Part shown: piece by piece, positions 1 to 8,802 of the stretch
Layout: every line of letters begins with the position of its first letter
Numbering within the stretch: position 1 is the stretch's first letter
NCBI RefSeq assembly: GCF_000214355.1
Contig: NC_015577.1
Location: 2,283,388 to 2,347,387, forward strand
Direction of reading: 5' to 3'
DNA: 64,000 nt
Origin: Leadbettera azotonutricia ZAS-9
GTDB lineage: Bacteria; Spirochaetota; Spirochaetia; Treponematales; Breznakiellaceae
Notes under the pieces: generated by a model
Database searches by the model: none
Seen by the model: only the letters and a program-made list of their open reading frames with translations
Told to the model about the DNA's origin: nothing
Translations under genes and position numbers: made by a program

Positions 1-940
1 CCACCTGCCTGACTTGGCCCTTCCAGCTGCCGCCCAGGGGTATATAAAGATAATCCCTGAACCAGGTTGAAAGGCTAATATGCCACCGCTTCCAGAATTC
101 ACTTACCGACCTAGTGACAAGAGGATAGTCAAAATTTTCCATTATCCTAAAACCAAACATTCTTCCCAGCCCAATGGCCATATCTGAATAACCGGAAAAA
201 TCGTAGTAAACCTGTAAAGCACCAGATACTATTGCCAACAAAAGATAGACAGAGGGGACATTATTATAGGGAAGCAGTAAAATTCCATCCAACATTTCGG
301 CCATGGTGTTTGCGATCAAAACTTTTTTTGCCAGCCCCACAATAAACCGCTCAACCCCCCTGGCAAACAAGTCAAGGCTGTGCTTCCGTTCCCTGATCTG
401 TTCATTTATATCGTGATACCGAACAATCGGGCCTGCAATTAACTGAGGGAAAAATGAGATGAACAATCCAAGATTAAGGATGTTCTTTTGTACCAGGCCG
501 GGCTTCCGGTATACATCTATAAGATACGAAAGGGACTGGAAAGTATAAAACGATATACCCAAAGGCAATGCGACTTTGAAAACTTTGACTTGTAAATTTG
601 ATATATGAAAGGCTTTGAAAATTCCGTTCAGAATCTCTCCGCCGAACCCCAGATATTTAAAATAAAACAGAAGCAATAAATTCAGGCCTACTCCAAGGGC
701 AAGGAATAATTTTCTTTTTAGAACAGAAAATGAGGAATTGCCTATCAATATGCCGATTCTGTGGTTCAAAAGGATGGAAACGAGCATTATCAAGACAAAT
801 TTCGGCTCTCCCCAGGCATAAAACAGCAAGCTCGCAAGAAGCAAAATGACATTTTTTACTTTGAAAAAAGGACAGCAATAATATAAAAAAAGCACGATCG
901 GCAGAAAGAAAACAATAAAGATTATAGAACTAAACAACAT
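1..940 (-). CDS. MBOAT-family membrane O-acyltransferase (AlgI/DltB-like), 3' part beyond the window
   Basis: The frame is open from an ATG at 940 to the window edge (about 313 residues), so the C-terminus is missing. I translated it from the minus strand. It is very hydrophobic, starts with a transmembrane segment, and carries the family block FWKRWHISLSTWF with the catalytic-type histidine at about residue 287, preceded by YYDFSGYSDMAIG near 245-257. MBOAT proteins of this branch move an acyl group across or within the membrane onto a polysaccharide or other envelope acceptor. The start codon overlaps the stop of the upstream acyl-CoA ligase (TAATG), so the two are probably translated together. 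The acceptor cannot be told from the sequence; AlgI-like and DltB-like roles are both possible. Confidence 0.9.
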   Translation of the reverse strand, partial: MLFSSIIFIVFFLPIVLFLYYCCPFFKVKNVILLLASLLFYAWGEPKFVLIMLVSILLNHRIGILIGNSSFSVLKRKLFLALGVGLNLLLLFYFKYLGFGGEILNGIFKAFHISNLQVKVFKVALPLGISFYTFQSLSYLIDVYRKPGLVQKNILNLGLFISFFPQLIAGPIVRYHDINEQIRERKHSLDLFARGVERFIVGLAKKVLIANTMAEMLDGILLLPYNNVPSVYLLLAIVSGALQVYYDFSGYSDMAIGLGRMFGFRIMENFDYPLVTRSVSEFWKRWHISLSTWFRDYLYIPLGGSWKGQVRQV

Positions 941-2601
941 TATATATCGATACCTTTTTCTTCTAATTCCTTTAAACCGGATTCGACGAGCTTAAATGTC
1001 TGTACTTTCCCGTTTGCGGAAAGTGGAAACGAATTTAAAAAGAAACTATATTTGGGGGTTTTAAAAAAACTGATTTTGTCTTTGCAAAATTCTATAATAT
1101 CCTTTTCTCCGATCAATTCCCCCTGGTTTAAAATAACAAAGGCCGCAACTTCTTCGCCGTATTTTTTGGACGGGATACCTGCCACTTGCGCGTCTTTAAT
1201 GCCAGGCATACTGCGCAGAAGGACTTCTACTTCTTTTGGGTATATATTTTCACCACCCCGGATGATCAACTCTTTTATACGGCCATCAATTGCCAAGCAG
1301 CCATTGGAAAGGAGATGGCCCAGGTCACCGGTATGAAACCAGCCGTCTTTATCAATGGCTTCTCTGGTAGCTTCCTCCATTTTGTAATAACCTTTCATAA
1401 CATTATGCCCCCTGGTCCAAATCTCCCCTGGTACATTCACAGGGCATTCAATATGATTAGGGTCGCGGATACTGACCTCTACTCCAAAAAGGGGTAGGCC
1501 AACAGTGGAGAGCCTTGGGTCTGCTGGATCCTCTGTGATAATCGTAGTAATAAATGGGGATGTTTCAGTAAGCCCATAAGCAAGAAATATCCCTTTCATG
1601 CGAAACTTATTTATAATATTTCTCATGAGGTCTGGAGGGCATACAGCGCCACCTATACAGCCATAATTCACGCTTTCCATATTGAAATCATTAAACCGGG
1701 GATGGCTTAGCATTGCCATATACAAGCTCGGCACTGCAAATATCCAGGTACAGGCTTCATTTTGAATAACTTCAAGACATCTAGTGATATCGAAATTTTC
1801 CAATACAACAATTTTAAAACCGTATATCAGGGGGAATACAATACCACCGGCAAGAGATGTAATATAAAAAAAAGGCAGAGGATTTAAAATAATAGTGTTT
1901 TCATCAATCATTCCCAGTTTGTTTGGGGAATAAACTGTGTGATAGCAATTGAGTACTACATTCTTATGGGTGAGCATTGCTCCTTTTGGTATACCGGTAG
2001 TGCCCGAGGTATACATAATGCATAATACATCATTATTGCTAACCTTGGATTCTGCCTTGCTTAATTCCGTACTGTCAATTTTGCTTCCCGATAGTATTAA
2101 ATCTTCCAGGACATACATACCCTGGTGCGTTATATTATCAATATTGGCAACCATTCTTAAAGAAGGAAAGGCCGCCGATTTAAGGTTCCCGGCGGAACTG
2201 GTTTTCAATTCCGGAATTAACTGATAAAGAATTTCCGCAAAATCCGAATCCCTGAACCGATCAACAATAAAAAGGCCATTTATATCAGCCTGGGCAAGAA
2301 TAAAACCAAGTTCTTTATGTTTACAATTTGCATTTATTGGAACCGCCATAATACCCACCCGTGCCGCAGCATAAAATACCGGCGCCCATTCCGGGACATT
2401 GTACGCCCAGATACCTATATGATCACCTTTCTTAAACCCGCTGGCAAGAAACCACCTTGCTAAATCGTCTGCCTTTTTATCAATATCGCCAAAGGTATAC
2501 CGTATATTCCTATTTGAGAAAACAAGGAATTCACTATTGCCGCGTTTTGCCGCTTGCTTCCTGAGTGCTTCGCCAAGGGTATAGTCAAGAACTTCTTTCA
2601 T
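940..2601 (-). CDS. AMP-dependent acyl-CoA synthetase/ligase
   Basis: This 553-residue ANL-superfamily enzyme should adenylate a carboxylic acid with ATP and transfer it to CoA or a carrier thiol. Visible motifs are the P-loop MYTSGTTGIPKG (about 195-207), YGLTETSP (A5), GWFHTGDLG (A7), GRIKELIIRGGENIYP (A8) and the catalytic lysine in PLSANGKVQTFK (about K532). There is no signal peptide, so it is cytoplasmic. A ribosome site AAGGCGG lies just upstream of the ATG at 2601. The gene ends in a TAATG overlap with the MBOAT gene, which suggests it supplies the acyl group for that membrane transferase. Chain length is not predictable here; a medium or long fatty acid is likelier than D-alanine because the protein reads as a generic fatty-acyl ligase rather than DltA. 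Confidence 0.9.
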   Translation of the reverse strand: MKEVLDYTLGEALRKQAAKRGNSEFLVFSNRNIRYTFGDIDKKADDLARWFLASGFKKGDHIGIWAYNVPEWAPVFYAAARVGIMAVPINANCKHKELGFILAQADINGLFIVDRFRDSDFAEILYQLIPELKTSSAGNLKSAAFPSLRMVANIDNITHQGMYVLEDLILSGSKIDSTELSKAESKVSNNDVLCIMYTSGTTGIPKGAMLTHKNVVLNCYHTVYSPNKLGMIDENTIILNPLPFFYITSLAGGIVFPLIYGFKIVVLENFDITRCLEVIQNEACTWIFAVPSLYMAMLSHPRFNDFNMESVNYGCIGGAVCPPDLMRNIINKFRMKGIFLAYGLTETSPFITTIITEDPADPRLSTVGLPLFGVEVSIRDPNHIECPVNVPGEIWTRGHNVMKGYYKMEEATREAIDKDGWFHTGDLGHLLSNGCLAIDGRIKELIIRGGENIYPKEVEVLLRSMPGIKDAQVAGIPSKKYGEEVAAFVILNQGELIGEKDIIEFCKDKISFFKTPKYSFFLNSFPLSANGKVQTFKLVESGLKELEEKGIDI

Positions 2602-2717
2602 AAAACCGCCTTAACTTAAATGCTTAACAGCAAATGGATGGATGGTCATTCTAAGTTCAGTAATAAAATCTGTCAATATACAGTTGTACCCGCTGCCGGG
2701 ATTAGCTGGCTTAATGC

Positions 2718-3620
2718 TCATTTATAGACAGATTTTTTCCAGCTGGAAGGCGGAATGCCAGTTTTTTGCTTGAACTGACGTGAAAAATAATACTGGTCAT
2801 TAAAGCCCAGCTGGAATGCGGTTTCTTTGACGGTAAGATCGGTTTGTTCAAGCAAACGGCATGCCCTGTTGATTTTTATCTGAATATAATACTGGTAGGG
2901 CGTTATGGAGCTATATGCTTTAAAGACATCGTTTAAATGCGAAGCGCTTATATTGATTTTTTGGGCGATGCTTGGGATGTCTATTTCTTTGTAGATATTT
3001 GCTTCCATCAATTCTTTTGCTTTTTCTACGATTAGCTGCTGTTTTGAATATTCCGGATGCACTTTCCTGCGTTCGCCCGTAAGAAGATCGGCAAGAAGCA
3101 AAAATATTCTGGAACAGGCTTTTATTTGAAAGAGCGGCTGCTGTGAACACACCTCATCAAAAATCCTGGTAAAAATCGAGACTATATAATCGTGCAGGCC
3201 TATTTCAAAAAAAATTTGCTCCTGGGAAAGGATACCTTCAGTTACCAGGCCGTCAAAAAAACTGCCGGTAAACCCAACCCAATATTCATGCCAGCCGGTT
3301 TCGTACAAGGGTTTGTAATGATGCTTCATGCCGGGCAGGATGAGCAGCATGGAACCGGTGCTTACCGTATAGGTTTTGTCCCCGGTATTGAAGATGCCGG
3401 CTCCGTCGCTGATATATACCAATTGAAATTCCGGCAGGATGCGCCCTTCAGCTACTTCACGGAATGCTGCGGGATGCGCATTTTTATTGAGCGGATATAC
3501 CGTCCTGGACGGGGTTTCAATCTCCCCGACAGTGGTACACAACATACCCAATTTTTCATCTTCTTCGCTGTAAGGTATGTAGCGTAAAAAAAAATTGTAA
3601 TTTCCATTGACAGTCTTCAA
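2718..3620 (-). CDS. AraC-family transcriptional regulator
   Basis: A 300-residue regulator with an N-terminal cupin-like sensing half (about 40-150, including SMLLILPGMKHHYKP) and a C-terminal pair of helix-turn-helix motifs (about 200-298; IAQKINISASHLNDVF, then FQLGFNDQYYFSRQFKQKTG). It is transcribed away from the LplB/LplC/LplA-type transporter and xylanase genes and most likely activates them in response to an oligosaccharide. The start is a TTG without an obvious ribosome site; it gives the usual family length and the N-terminal FLRYIPYSEEDEK segment common in such regulators. The start overlaps the -35 element of the divergent promoter, which would permit autoregulation. Confidence 0.88.
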   Translation of the reverse strand: MKTVNGNYNFFLRYIPYSEEDEKLGMLCTTVGEIETPSRTVYPLNKNAHPAAFREVAEGRILPEFQLVYISDGAGIFNTGDKTYTVSTGSMLLILPGMKHHYKPLYETGWHEYWVGFTGSFFDGLVTEGILSQEQIFFEIGLHDYIVSIFTRIFDEVCSQQPLFQIKACSRIFLLLADLLTGERRKVHPEYSKQQLIVEKAKELMEANIYKEIDIPSIAQKINISASHLNDVFKAYSSITPYQYYIQIKINRACRLLEQTDLTVKETAFQLGFNDQYYFSRQFKQKTGIPPSSWKKSVYK

Positions 3621-3634
3621 TATTTATGTAGTAT
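3607..3634 (+). promoter_or_regulatory. Possible promoter for the oligosaccharide ABC transporter operon
   Basis: A perfect -35 hexamer TTGACA (3607-3612) is followed after 16 bases by TAGTAT (3629-3634). It lies in the only gap between the divergent AraC gene and the first permease. The -10 match is moderate and the AraC protein presumably binds nearby; no clear operator repeat was recognised. Confidence 0.45.
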
Positions 3635-3799
3635 AGGAGCGTTTATTATCTCTGTACATGGATAATTCAATTTGGAGATGGATTAAACACGGATTTTTTA
3701 GATTTTACTATGAATTATCCCTTTATAAAAGAGTATTTTGTAAACAAAACCTTTCCTTTTTTAACAAACAATGATATAATTCCAGGACTGGGGGTTGAG

Positions 3800-4690
3800 G
3801 TGAAGAAGCAGAACGACTGGCAGCTTTGGGTACTTCTACTGCCCGCGCTTTTATATTTCTTCGTGTTCTGCTATCTGCCGATGTACGGCATACAGATCGC
3901 CTTCCGGGATTATAAAGCGGTCTTTGGGATTTTGGGCAGCAAATGGGTAGGGCTAAAGAATTTTTCCGATTTTTTCAGTACTTACTATTTTGCGCGCCTT
4001 TTGGGTAATACCTTCCTGCTCAATATTTTCGGTCTCCTGTGGGGTTTCCCCATACCCATTATTCTTGCGATTTCTTTAAATCAGATTGAACATCCGCTAT
4101 ATAAAAAATTGGTCCAGACTTCAATCTACATTCCTCATTTCATTTCCACTGTGGTTATGGTTGGCATGCTATACCTCTTTTTATCCCCCTCAAACGGTAT
4201 ATTCAATAAATTCATTGGGATGGCCGGAGGTGCGCCAATTTATTTTATGGCTGAACCGGGCTGGTTCCGTACGCTATTCATAGGTTCAGATATCTGGCAA
4301 CATGCCGGATGGAGCACGATCCTCTATATTGCAACCCTGACGGGCATCGATCCCGAACTATATGAGGCCGCCACGGTAGACGGCGCAACCAAAGGGCAAA
4401 AGATATGGCATATTGACATACCCCATCTTATGCCCATTGCGGTGATGATGCTTATATTAAGCTGCGGCAGCCTGCTGATATCCAACACCGACAAGGCGCT
4501 GCTGATGAAAACCGCTGCCAACAGCGCCAGGTCTGATATAATCGGCGTATATGTATATGAGATGGGCCTTGGAAAGGCACAGTTTTCGTACACGGCGGCT
4601 ATAGGTTTGTTCACCAATGTGATTAATTTTATTACGATTATGATCGTCAATTCGGTGTCCAAAAAGCTCAACGAAACGAGTCTGTTCTAA
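3800..4690 (+). CDS. Sugar ABC transporter permease, LplB type
   Basis: A CUT1 inner-membrane permease of 296 residues with six predicted membrane spans, starting LLLPALLYFFVFCYLPMYG, the typical LplB N-terminus. The cytoplasmic EAA loop YEAATVDGATKGQKIWHIDIP (around residue 190 from this start) contacts the ATPase. I chose a GTG start at 3800, which has a GGGG/GAGG-rich stretch just upstream; an in-frame ATG at 3710 would add 30 residues with no family likeness and no ribosome site. It forms an operon with a second permease and a binding lipoprotein. No ATPase gene is present, as is common for CUT1 systems that share one ATPase. Confidence 0.88.
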   Translation: MKKQNDWQLWVLLLPALLYFFVFCYLPMYGIQIAFRDYKAVFGILGSKWVGLKNFSDFFSTYYFARLLGNTFLLNIFGLLWGFPIPIILAISLNQIEHPLYKKLVQTSIYIPHFISTVVMVGMLYLFLSPSNGIFNKFIGMAGGAPIYFMAEPGWFRTLFIGSDIWQHAGWSTILYIATLTGIDPELYEAATVDGATKGQKIWHIDIPHLMPIAVMMLILSCGSLLISNTDKALLMKTAANSARSDIIGVYVYEMGLGKAQFSYTAAIGLFTNVINFITIMIVNSVSKKLNETSLF

Positions 4691-4702
4691 GGGAGGGCTG
4701 AT

Positions 4703-5623
4703 ATGGCCGCAAGGGGCGTACAGGTCAATAAGGCCAATACTGATAAAGTTTTTGACCGTATAAATCTCATCTTTTGGGTTATCGTTCTTGTTGCGATTTT
4801 ATATCCGCTCTGGCTCATCATTGTGGCGAGTGTATCCGAGCCGGATGCGGTCATGATGGGGAAAGCCCTTTTATGGCCTGTAGGATTTTCATGGACCGGC
4901 TATCAGGCAGTGTTTCAGCACAAGCAACTAATAAGCTCCTATGCCAATTCTATCTTTTATACTGTATCCGGTTCCGCGATAAGTGTGGCTGTCACCATGA
5001 TGGCGGCCTATGCCCTCACCCGGAAGTTCAAGGGGAAGAAAGGGGTTAACCTTTATATCATTATTACCATGTTCTTTTCAGGCGGGCTTATCCCCCAGTT
5101 TTTGATGAACCGTACCCTCGGCCTTTACAATACAGTGCTCATCATGATTATCATAAACGGCGTTTCAGTCTGGAACCTGATGGTAGCACGGACGTATATT
5201 TCTTCTGCCGTGCCAAATGAACTGTATGAGGCAGCTGCAATAGACGGGGCGGATCATTTCATATATTTCTTCCGCATCGTGCTACCCCTTTCGGGTACTA
5301 TTATCGCTGTGTTGGCCGTATACTATGGCGTTGCACGATGGAACGACTATTTCACTGCCCTGGTTTATATACGTGACCGGGCCAAGCTGCCTCTGCAAAC
5401 CATACTGCGGGAGGTCATCGCCACCCTGACTACGAGCACATCGGATGCGGATTTTTTCAGCGCCTATGCTAACGATTCCCATGCAATTTCTGAAGCTATA
5501 CGCAGAGCCCAGGTGGCGAAATATTGCTGCATTGTGGTTTCTACAGTGCCGACTGTGGCGCTGTATATGCTTATGCAGAAGTACTTTGTCAAGGGTGTAT
5601 TAATTGGTTCGCTCAAGGGCTGA
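4703..5623 (+). CDS. Sugar ABC transporter permease, LplC/YtcP type
   Basis: The partner permease, 306 residues with six predicted spans and the EAA loop YEAAAIDGADHFIYFFRIVLP (about 180-200). A ribosome site GGGAGGG sits just before the ATG, 12 bases after the stop of the LplB-type gene. The C-terminus (LMQKYFVKGVLIGSLKG) is the usual end for the family. Together with LplB it should form the membrane channel for an oligosaccharide; the neighbouring xylanase suggests xylo-oligosaccharides or glucuronoxylan fragments. Confidence 0.92.
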   Translation: MAARGVQVNKANTDKVFDRINLIFWVIVLVAILYPLWLIIVASVSEPDAVMMGKALLWPVGFSWTGYQAVFQHKQLISSYANSIFYTVSGSAISVAVTMMAAYALTRKFKGKKGVNLYIIITMFFSGGLIPQFLMNRTLGLYNTVLIMIIINGVSVWNLMVARTYISSAVPNELYEAAAIDGADHFIYFFRIVLPLSGTIIAVLAVYYGVARWNDYFTALVYIRDRAKLPLQTILREVIATLTTSTSDADFFSAYANDSHAISEAIRRAQVAKYCCIVVSTVPTVALYMLMQKYFVKGVLIGSLKG

Positions 5624-5648
5624 CCGTGATTTTTTTGAAGGAGAAAGA

Positions 5649-7220
5649 ATGAAAGTACAGTACAAACAGGCGGCAGCGGCAGGAATCATGCTACTGCTTG
5701 CAGCCCTCGGCGGGTGCAAAAAGAACGAGGCGTCGGCTTCAGGATCTGGACAGATTAATCTTCGTGTTTTCCAGTACGAAGTGGAAAATCAGCAAATGGA
5801 CTTCCCGAATCTCTGGTTCTTTCAGGAACTTGAAAAAAAGACGGGGGTTCATATTGAGTGGGAGCCGGTCAAAGATGGCGACTGGACCACGCGGCTTAAT
5901 CTTATGTTCGCTTCGATGGATTTGCCGGATATCATACGCACCGGGGATGTGGATATTGAGGAATATGGCGTTACCCAGGGCTTGCTGGTGGCTCTTAACG
6001 ATTATCTTGAACCGAATATGCCTAACTATTACAGCCGGTTGTTTATGAACGAGGCCAATAAGGCAATGCCCGCTTCCGATGGCAAGATGTACTGGATTGG
6101 GGGCCTTATCGCTCAAAATATAAACCATGACGGAAGCCATTACATAAACAAAGCATGGCTGGACAAGCTTGGCCTTGCGGTCCCAAAGACCATTGACGAG
6201 CTGACCGATGTCCTCAAGGCATTCCGCGACAGGGACCCGAACGGCAACGGATTAAAAGATGAAATCCCTTTCTCTGCAGGTGATCTGATTCATCAGACCC
6301 AGGGCCTTTACACCCATTTCGCAAATTTCGGCGTCCCCCTGCAGCGTTATGTGTACGCTGTCATCCAGGAAAACAGCAAGCTTGTCTTCCCTGGCAACAT
6401 GGATGGGTTCCGGCCAGCCCTCGAATGGCTTGCCATGTGTTACCGCGAGGGCCTTTTGGACATGGAGTCCATCACCCAGGATTCCAATGCCTGGGGTATC
6501 AAGATGAATGCTGGGCTGGTAGGGTACACAACTTATCTCAGGCTTATCAATACAGCCCTCAGCCCCGATATCGCGGCGCAGTACGAATCAATATTGCCCC
6601 CAGCAGGCAAGTACGGGGTATCAGTCCCGAGGCTGCTGGAGGTCCCGAATGTGGATGCCGTTTTGACGACCGCCAATAAACATATTCCTGAATCCTTAAA
6701 ATGGCTGGATGCCCAGTTTGAAACCGAAACGATGATGATTGCATACAACGGCCCCATTCAGCCGGGTGGGCCAATAGATCCGACAATGAAAATAAACAAT
6801 CAGGGGAAATATGAAATTCTCTATGTGCCTGAGAACAATTTATTGTATAAATATGTACCGGTTTATCACGCCATGTTCTTCGCCCCCGGGGATTATTATT
6901 TCAACATATTTGAAATGCCTCCCCACCGGGTAGAACGCTTCAATTCCAGCAAACAATATGCGGATGCGGGTGTGCTTGAGCCAGGTTCATTCACCATACT
7001 CAACAACCTTATCAAACCCAGTGCTGAAGATTCCCTTGAAATTACCCGGCTTTATAATGAAATTGATAAATTGATGCAGGAATCCATTGCAAATTTTATC
7101 AGAAGCGGTATAACTGATGCAGGCTGGCTGGAATTCTTGAATTCCGGTAAATCTATAGGTGTTGACAGATATGTCGCGCTTCTTCAAAAAGCGTACGATG
7201 CCTATCTGACAGCGAAGTAA
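5649..7220 (+). CDS. Extracellular oligosaccharide-binding lipoprotein, LplA type
   Basis: A 523-residue substrate-binding lipoprotein. The start is ATG 5649, preceded by GAAGGAGA; an earlier in-frame start (5604) overlaps the permease end and would put charged residues before the signal peptide. The signal peptide ends in the lipobox LGGC with the lipidated cysteine at residue 23. A DPNGNGLKDE stretch around residue 200 resembles the calcium-binding loop often seen in LplA-type binding proteins. It delivers ligand to the two permeases just upstream and is followed six bases later by the xylanase, so uptake and intracellular cleavage are probably coupled. Confidence 0.9.
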   Translation: MKVQYKQAAAAGIMLLLAALGGCKKNEASASGSGQINLRVFQYEVENQQMDFPNLWFFQELEKKTGVHIEWEPVKDGDWTTRLNLMFASMDLPDIIRTGDVDIEEYGVTQGLLVALNDYLEPNMPNYYSRLFMNEANKAMPASDGKMYWIGGLIAQNINHDGSHYINKAWLDKLGLAVPKTIDELTDVLKAFRDRDPNGNGLKDEIPFSAGDLIHQTQGLYTHFANFGVPLQRYVYAVIQENSKLVFPGNMDGFRPALEWLAMCYREGLLDMESITQDSNAWGIKMNAGLVGYTTYLRLINTALSPDIAAQYESILPPAGKYGVSVPRLLEVPNVDAVLTTANKHIPESLKWLDAQFETETMMIAYNGPIQPGGPIDPTMKINNQGKYEILYVPENNLLYKYVPVYHAMFFAPGDYYFNIFEMPPHRVERFNSSKQYADAGVLEPGSFTILNNLIKPSAEDSLEITRLYNEIDKLMQESIANFIRSGITDAGWLEFLNSGKSIGVDRYVALLQKAYDAYLTAK

Positions 7221-7226
7221 AGCCAT

Positions 7227-8717
7227 ATGAAACAAATTCATGTAAGGCTGGATGATGCAGGTGGTATTCCAATGGCAAGGCCGATTTTGGAGTCTGTATA
7301 TGCAAGCGATCTCGAATTCGAACCCGATGAGCGCCGCCAGCGCATTTTGCCTGATGGAACGGTAGAGCTTACGGTGACCCATGAACCTTATATGATACAT
7401 GCCAAAATTTATTTGCCCTTATACGGCAATATTTGGATCATGGCTGATAATGAAGGCTTAGGGTATACAGGTGATTTTGTCGATTTTGTTTCAGAAGCTT
7501 GCCATACCTATATCCGAGAGGCGGAAAAACACGGAGAAAATATTACCCTTTCTCCCGAGGCACACAGCCACCTGGCTGCGGCAAAGGAGTTTACCCATCT
7601 TGCAGACCGGGGGAAGAGCACTGCCGAAAACCGGCTCTATGCCCTTTCCCATGCGGTTTACGCTGCAGAAGCAGCCCTGTTTGAAGCGTCGTGTCAAAGG
7701 GTATATGCGAACCCCAGGGACAATCTGCTCCTGGGCTGCAACTTTTTTAAATATACATCTTCTGATGCACGATACGCAAAATTTTTCGCCGATGCTTTTG
7801 ATTTTGCCACCCTTCCCTTCTATCCGGGGCGGACAGTACCGGAAAAAGGCAAATATACCTACGAATATATTGATCTAGCCCTGGAATACCTGCAAAGCAA
7901 AAACATCAAACCCAAAGGGCATCCGATATGGTTCGGTCACGAGAGTGTGAACCCAAAATGGCTTTTCGGCCAACCTTTTGAAACCTTGCAGAAAAACGCC
8001 AGGGAAATCGCGTTGCATCATGTTAAGGCTTACAAGGGCAGGATCAAGGTCTGGGATGCCATGAACGAAGCCCATGACTGGGCTAATTGCTTTACACTTA
8101 CTCAACCTCAGTTAGTCGAATTGACCCGTACCTGCTGTGACGCACTCCACGAAGTAGACAGTTCTGCCATTGCGGTAGTGAACGTGTGCCTGCCCTTTGC
8201 AGAATATGTTGCGGGACGTTATGTGTGTTACGGTTCCCTTCCGGAAAAGCTCCACTCACCTCTGACCTATTTCCGCGCGATTCTTGATGCAGGGGTGCAA
8301 TTCGATGTAACCGGCATTCAGCTTTACTTCCCGGCCCGCGATATGGTTGCAGTAGATCGCATGCTTTCAGTTTTTGCTTCTCTTGGAAAGCCGGTGCATA
8401 TTACTGAAATGGGGGTTAACGGCGACATACGCGGACATGCCTCCCAGAGCGGTTCATCCTGGACACAGCTTTCCATGTCCGAAGGAGTTTGGCATGGGGG
8501 ATGGAATGAGCATACCCAGGCCGACTGGCTGGAGCAATTCTATACGATTGCGGCTGCCCGCCCTGAAATACAAGCCCTGACCTGGTGGGATTTTATCGAG
8601 CCATCGTTTTCAGGAAACGGCGCTTTTCTTTACGAAGATGAAAACCCCAGAGAAATGTACTTCAGGTTGTTGGCGCTTAAGGACAGAATCATTAAAAAGC
8701 GATATGGCACTGTTTAA
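7227..8717 (+). CDS. GH10 endo-beta-1,4-xylanase, cytoplasmic
   Basis: A 496-residue glycoside hydrolase family 10 protein. The acid/base glutamate lies in WDAMNEAHDW (E281) and the nucleophile in ITEMG (E394), which matches the order and spacing of GH10 catalytic residues. The late TWWDFIEP segment and the final alpha-helical LLALKDRI also fit the (beta/alpha)8 barrel. There is no signal peptide, so it should act on xylo-oligosaccharides brought in by the adjacent ABC transporter. The first 130 residues before the barrel are unusual and may be an extra N-terminal domain. An alternative start at 7272 is possible. Substrate is inferred from family; some GH10 members act on other beta-glycosides. 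Confidence 0.9.
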   Translation: MKQIHVRLDDAGGIPMARPILESVYASDLEFEPDERRQRILPDGTVELTVTHEPYMIHAKIYLPLYGNIWIMADNEGLGYTGDFVDFVSEACHTYIREAEKHGENITLSPEAHSHLAAAKEFTHLADRGKSTAENRLYALSHAVYAAEAALFEASCQRVYANPRDNLLLGCNFFKYTSSDARYAKFFADAFDFATLPFYPGRTVPEKGKYTYEYIDLALEYLQSKNIKPKGHPIWFGHESVNPKWLFGQPFETLQKNAREIALHHVKAYKGRIKVWDAMNEAHDWANCFTLTQPQLVELTRTCCDALHEVDSSAIAVVNVCLPFAEYVAGRYVCYGSLPEKLHSPLTYFRAILDAGVQFDVTGIQLYFPARDMVAVDRMLSVFASLGKPVHITEMGVNGDIRGHASQSGSSWTQLSMSEGVWHGGWNEHTQADWLEQFYTIAAARPEIQALTWWDFIEPSFSGNGAFLYEDENPREMYFRLLALKDRIIKKRYGTV

Positions 8718-8743
8718 AATTCCAATTCCCATATAATCCATCA

Positions 8744-8773
8744 TTGTAAAATAATTTATTTTCCTGGTATTAT
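8744..8773 (+). promoter_or_regulatory. Likely sigma70-type promoter of the tetritol operon
   Basis: TTGTAA (8744-8749) and TATTAT (8768-8773) are 18 bases apart in the A/T-rich gap between the xylanase and the dehydrogenase gene, about 30 bases before its ATG. It would start a new transcript for the polyol genes, separating them from the xylan operon. Confidence 0.5.
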
Positions 8774-8802
8774 ATCATAGTATCGCAGAATGGAGGCAAA
8801 GC

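Noticed and set aside
3710..3799. Longer LplB-type permease start at the ATG 3710
   Set aside because: No ribosome site and no family likeness for the first 30 residues; the GTG at 3800 is better.
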